The translations under genes were made by a program, and so were the position numbers. The notes beneath the pieces are model-generated. The model saw only the letters and a list, made by a program, of their open reading frames with translations. It did no database searches and was not told the origin of the DNA. DNA of 31,623 nt from contig CANCCE010000003.1 in the NCBI GenBank assembly GCA_947374505.1, positions 1-31,623 on the forward strand, given 5' to 3'. Source of the stretch: Comamonadaceae bacterium. GTDB taxonomy: Bacteria; Pseudomonadota; Gammaproteobacteria; Burkholderiales; Burkholderiaceae_C. This document shows positions 28,708-31,623 of this stretch, in pieces; position 1 is the stretch's first letter; the number at the start of each line of letters is the position of its first letter.

Positions 28708-30273
28708 GTGGAAAAGCCAAGCACCCCGTCACCCTCTCGCTTTTCATCGACCAGCTCATCGACCTCCTGGTTTCTGCTCGCCGTGCTGTGGGTCATGTTG
28801 CTGCTACTGGCAGCTTGGCGCCCCTTGGCAATACCGGACGAAGGCCGCTACAGCGAAATTGGCCGCTGGATGCTGGTCTCCGGTGACTGGCTGACGCCGC
28901 GCCTCAACGGCATTCCCTTTTTTCACAAACCACCCCTTCTTTACTGGCTAGAAGCCGTCTCCATGGGTATCTTCGGCGCGAATGCCTGGGCCGCGCGATT
29001 TATACCCACCTGCCATGCCGGACTGATGTTGACGGCCTTGTATCTCGCATCCCGTCACATCGGTGGCGAGCTCTTGGCACGGCGCGCAACGCTCATGCTG
29101 GGATGCAGCTTGTCATTTCTCATCGGCGGGCAATACATCAACCACGACATGCTGGTGGCCTGCTGGATCGGCGTCGCCATCTGGTCTTTTGCCGCGTCTT
29201 TCATGCACGGCGAAAAGCCCGATGTGCGCTTGGCTTTGATTGGTTTTGTAGCCTGCGCCTTGGGGGTTTTGACCAAGGGCCTGATCGGCATTGCTCTGCC
29301 TGGACTGGTGCTGTTGCTTTGGCTAATCTGGACGCGTCAATTGCACAAAATCATCCGCTTGCCTTGGCTGCGCGGACTGGCACTGTTTGCAGTGCTGGCG
29401 TTGCCGTGGTTTGTGCTGGTGCATCAGCAGTTCCCAAGCATGCTGAACTACATGTTTGGCACACAGCAGTTCAGCCGCTTCACCGGCACAACATTCAACA
29501 ACGCCAGAGCCTGGTGGTTCTACCTGCTATGCCTAGTTCTGCTGCTTTTCCCATGGGCTTTTTTCGTTCGTCCGACGCCCTACGCAGCGCTGGACACACG
29601 ACAGAAAGCTTGGCTTTCTTTGTTGTGGATCTGGGTCATCGCCATCGTCGGATTTTTCTCGATTCCCCATTCAAAGCTGATTGGTTACGCACTGCCTGTG
29701 ATGCCCGCTTGGGCACTGCTCGCGGCCATGGGCTACGGTGAATGGATGAAAAACCGGCCGAAGGTGAGCCGCTGGTTGTTGCCCACATTGGCGCTGCTGG
29801 CCACGCTGATCGCCATGGGCACAACGCTGGTGGGTGGCCGATTCAGCCTGACCCAAACCACCCGCGACGTGGCGCCAACTTTGGCCTGTGAAGCTTCCCC
29901 CAACGACACGGTCTATGCGTTGGACGGATTTCCTTACGATCTCCCTTTTTATACCGGCGCCAAAAAACCCATGGTGATCATTCAGGACTGGGCTGAACAA
30001 CGCCGTATTGCGGGCGACAGCTGGGAGCGCGAACTGATTGACGGTGCTGATTTCGATCAGTCAGCCGCAACCGCCTTGCAAGGCTTAGACGCGCTGGCAG
30101 CGGCGAGGAATCGACCCGGCAACTGGTTGCTGCTCCCCAGCGCCATGGCACAGCAGCAACGCCCTGCCGGCTGGACGCTCGTTCAAGAAGGACTCAGTTG
30201 GACGCTGCTGCGGTCAACGAGCGAAAGCCCAGAACCGGCTCAACACAAAGGTTTGGCCGGCTGCAAGCACTAG
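28708..30273 (+). CDS. ArnT-like lipid A glycosyltransferase (GT83/GT39 family)
   Basis: A 521-residue integral membrane transferase starting at the GTG at 28708, 5 bases after the deacetylase stop; the longer open frame overlaps that gene and is rejected. The N-terminal loop motif PDEGRYSEIGRWM (Asp44, Glu45) is the catalytic signature of ArnT/PMT-type enzymes, followed by NGIPFFHKPPLLYWLEA, AWAARFIP and about ten to twelve membrane helices (e.g. LALFAVLALPWFVLVHQQF, WFYLLCLVLLLFPWAFF, SIPHSKLIGYALPVMPAWALL), with a periplasmic C-terminal domain. It should move a sugar from undecaprenyl phosphate to lipid A (or another acceptor) on the periplasmic face. Its last 60 bases overlap the convergent GtrA gene. 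Family sure; the sugar is inferred to be an amino sugar. Confidence 0.92.
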   Translation: MEKPSTPSPSRFSSTSSSTSWFLLAVLWVMLLLLAAWRPLAIPDEGRYSEIGRWMLVSGDWLTPRLNGIPFFHKPPLLYWLEAVSMGIFGANAWAARFIPTCHAGLMLTALYLASRHIGGELLARRATLMLGCSLSFLIGGQYINHDMLVACWIGVAIWSFAASFMHGEKPDVRLALIGFVACALGVLTKGLIGIALPGLVLLLWLIWTRQLHKIIRLPWLRGLALFAVLALPWFVLVHQQFPSMLNYMFGTQQFSRFTGTTFNNARAWWFYLLCLVLLLFPWAFFVRPTPYAALDTRQKAWLSLLWIWVIAIVGFFSIPHSKLIGYALPVMPAWALLAAMGYGEWMKNRPKVSRWLLPTLALLATLIAMGTTLVGGRFSLTQTTRDVAPTLACEASPNDTVYALDGFPYDLPFYTGAKKPMVIIQDWAEQRRIAGDSWERELIDGADFDQSAATALQGLDALAAARNRPGNWLLLPSAMAQQQRPAGWTLVQEGLSWTLLRSTSESPEPAQHKGLAGCKH

Positions 30274-30588
30274 GGCCAGCAACAGGGCCGGCATGTCGGC
30301 CCAGCCAAAGACGCGCAGCAGCAGCATAAAGACCAGCTCGTTGCACATAAAACCGGCCACAGCCGTGACCGAAAAGCGCCGCAAGCTTTGCAGCAAGGTG
30401 GTCTTCGTGTCCTGAAAACTCAGCCAACGATGGCCAAAAAAACTGACGAAAAAAGCCACACCAAAACCAACGGCGTTCGCCAGTTCGGGCAACATCAGGT
30501 CTTTGGTGAGGGCAAACACCAGCACATGCGTCAACGCAGCACTTGCGCCAACCAGCAAAAACCACAGACCGACCCAGCGAGGTGGCAT
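30214..30588 (-). CDS. GtrA-family small membrane protein (putative lipid-linked sugar flippase)
   Basis: A 124-residue protein with four predicted membrane helices (about residues 7-28, 35-54, 70-92 and 96-118) and GtrA hallmarks: LVGASAALTHVLVFALT, ANAVGFGVAFFVSFFGHRWLSF, RRFSVTAVAGFMCNELVFMLL and FVLSRFWAF. GtrA proteins are believed to flip undecaprenyl-phosphate sugars to the periplasm. GAGG lies 7 bases before the ATG, inside the end of the upstream glycosyltransferase gene, which ends 9 bases earlier. The 3' end overlaps the ArnT-like gene on the other strand by 60 bases. In this setting it would flip the lipid-linked sugar made by its neighbour. Confidence 0.9.
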   Translation of the reverse strand: MPPRWVGLWFLLVGASAALTHVLVFALTKDLMLPELANAVGFGVAFFVSFFGHRWLSFQDTKTTLLQSLRRFSVTAVAGFMCNELVFMLLLRVFGWADMPALLLALVLAAGQTFVLSRFWAFAR

Positions 30589-30597
30589 GCTCCAGCC

Positions 30598-31590
30598 TCA
30601 GAGCAAAGGTTTGTCGGTCGGCTCAACAGCTGGCGCGGGTAGTCCGGTGCCATCGCGTTGACGCACCAGAAAGGTCGGACGCTGCTTCACTTCTTCATAA
30701 ATTCGCCCGACATATTCGGCCACCACGCCAATACCCAGCATTTGAACGCCGCTCAAAAACAGCGTACTGACCATGACGGTGGCATAACCCGGCACATCAA
30801 TGCCCCAGACGAAATAGTCAATGGTGATCCACACGCCGTAAGCCACGGACAAAGTCGCCATCATCAGGCCAAGCAAAGCCAACAAGCGCAGCGGCGCAAT
30901 GGAAAATGCGGTGAAACCGGTCAAGGCCAGCTTGATGGATCCCATCAATCCAAAATTGCTTTTTCCGGTTTGACGCAACAGCGGTTCGTAGTCAATCGCG
31001 ATACTCGGAAAACCGACCCATGCGTACAAACCTTTCATGAAACGATTGCGCTCCGGCAAGGCATTCAGCGCATTCACCACTGAACGATCCATCAAGCGGA
31101 AGTCACCGGCGTGGGCGGGGATCTTCACACGGTTGCCGAAGTTCACCAACTCATAAAACAAACCTGTGAGGTGCCGCTGCAAGGGTGTTTGATCGTGACG
31201 CGAACGGCGCACGGCGTAAACCACATCTATGCCCTTCTGCCATTGCGCCAGCATCTCCGGCAAGAGTGATACCGGATGCTGACCGTCGGCATCCATCAGG
31301 ACAACCACGTCACCACGCGTGGCCTGCAGGCCAGCCGTCAAGGCAGACTCTTTGCCAAAATTACGCGACAACTCCAAGACCACGACTTCGGGGTGAATCT
31401 CGCTCAACCGGCGTGCCACTTTCAGTGTGTCATCGCGGCTGCCATCGTCAATGATGATCAGTTCCACCGCCGAGAAAAGTCCGTGTAAAACCTTCAAAAT
31501 GTCCGGGACCACATTGGGAAGATTGCCAGCCTCATTGAAAGCGGGCAACACGCAGGAAACAGTGGGTGTTCGTTGTTGTCGAGAAGTCAT
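30598..31590 (-). CDS. GT2-family polyprenyl-phosphate glycosyltransferase (ArnC/GtrB/FlmF2-like)
   Basis: A 330-residue family 2 glycosyltransferase of the DPM1/ArnC/GtrB type. The N-terminal GT-A domain has SCVLPAFNEAGNL, the nucleotide-binding IIIDDGSRDDT (residues ~46-55), RNFGKESALTAGLQ, and the metal-binding LMDADGQHP (~98-106), then AGDFRLMDR and RQTGKSNFG. Two membrane helices close the protein (about 232-262 and 270-295), followed by EYVGRIYEEVKQRPTFLV, a tail shared by GtrB-like enzymes. It should attach a sugar from a nucleotide sugar to undecaprenyl phosphate. It is read towards the GtrA gene (9-base gap), and the pair converges on the deacetylase/ArnT-like pair. The donor sugar is not readable but is likely an N-acetylhexosamine if the locus works like FlmF2/LgmA. 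Confidence 0.93.
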   Translation of the reverse strand: MTSRQQRTPTVSCVLPAFNEAGNLPNVVPDILKVLHGLFSAVELIIIDDGSRDDTLKVARRLSEIHPEVVVLELSRNFGKESALTAGLQATRGDVVVLMDADGQHPVSLLPEMLAQWQKGIDVVYAVRRSRHDQTPLQRHLTGLFYELVNFGNRVKIPAHAGDFRLMDRSVVNALNALPERNRFMKGLYAWVGFPSIAIDYEPLLRQTGKSNFGLMGSIKLALTGFTAFSIAPLRLLALLGLMMATLSVAYGVWITIDYFVWGIDVPGYATVMVSTLFLSGVQMLGIGVVAEYVGRIYEEVKQRPTFLVRQRDGTGLPAPAVEPTDKPLL

Positions 31591-31623
31591 AGGTCGACAT
31601 CATGCCAAAGAAATTTGTTGTTG

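Overview
The window is a gene-dense stretch of a moderately GC-rich chromosome that looks like a member of the Burkholderiales, most likely Comamonadaceae (Rhodoferax / Polaromonas / Limnohabitans type). The reasons are the gene order yicC-gmk-rpoZ-spoT-greB with rph-rdgB-hemW running the other way, three Bug-type periplasmic receptors of the tripartite tricarboxylate transporter (TTT) class, and protein sequences typical of that family. This placement is an inference from gene content; no 16S rRNA gene is present.

Layout. (1) 1-5004, minus strand: a metal or metal-chelate uptake locus, read in transcription order as a winged-helix regulator, a DUF2946 protein, a TonB-dependent receptor, a PepSY membrane protein with a Met/His-rich loop, and a second TonB-dependent receptor cut by the window edge. 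(2) 5200-7071, minus strand: bactofilin / M23 (LytM) peptidase / bactofilin, a cell-shape module. (3) 7407-10236, minus strand: a small membrane protein, HemW, RdgB and RNase PH. (4) 10504-15200: housekeeping genes yicC, gmk, rpoZ (with a clear terminator) and bifunctional spoT on the plus strand, meeting greB on the minus strand.

(5) 15249-24596, minus strand: a nine-gene catabolic operon with a divergent IclR regulator (24698-25468) and a flavin reductase-like gene beyond it. The operon holds an ADP-forming acyl-CoA synthetase, two crotonase-fold proteins, an acyl-CoA dehydrogenase, a thiolase-fold protein lacking both catalytic cysteines, its DUF35 partner, two Bug receptors and an Asp/Glu-racemase-fold protein also lacking its catalytic cysteines. 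Activation, dehydrogenation, hydration and then retro-aldol cleavage (Ltp2/DUF35 style, without a hydroxyacyl-CoA dehydrogenase or true thiolase) is the pathway this set suggests. It is the most interesting system in the window.

(6) 26182-27663: a GC-richer solitary Bug gene with a short coding relic behind it, next to tRNA-Arg(ACG). (7) 27890-31590: a four-gene envelope-glycan locus (YdjC-family deacetylase, ArnT-like transferase, GtrA flippase, ArnC/GtrB-like polyprenyl-phosphate glycosyltransferase). In composition it matches the NaxD/FlmK (Francisella) and Lgm (Bordetella) systems that put hexosamine on lipid A phosphates. No CRISPR array, transposase, integrase or rRNA gene was seen.
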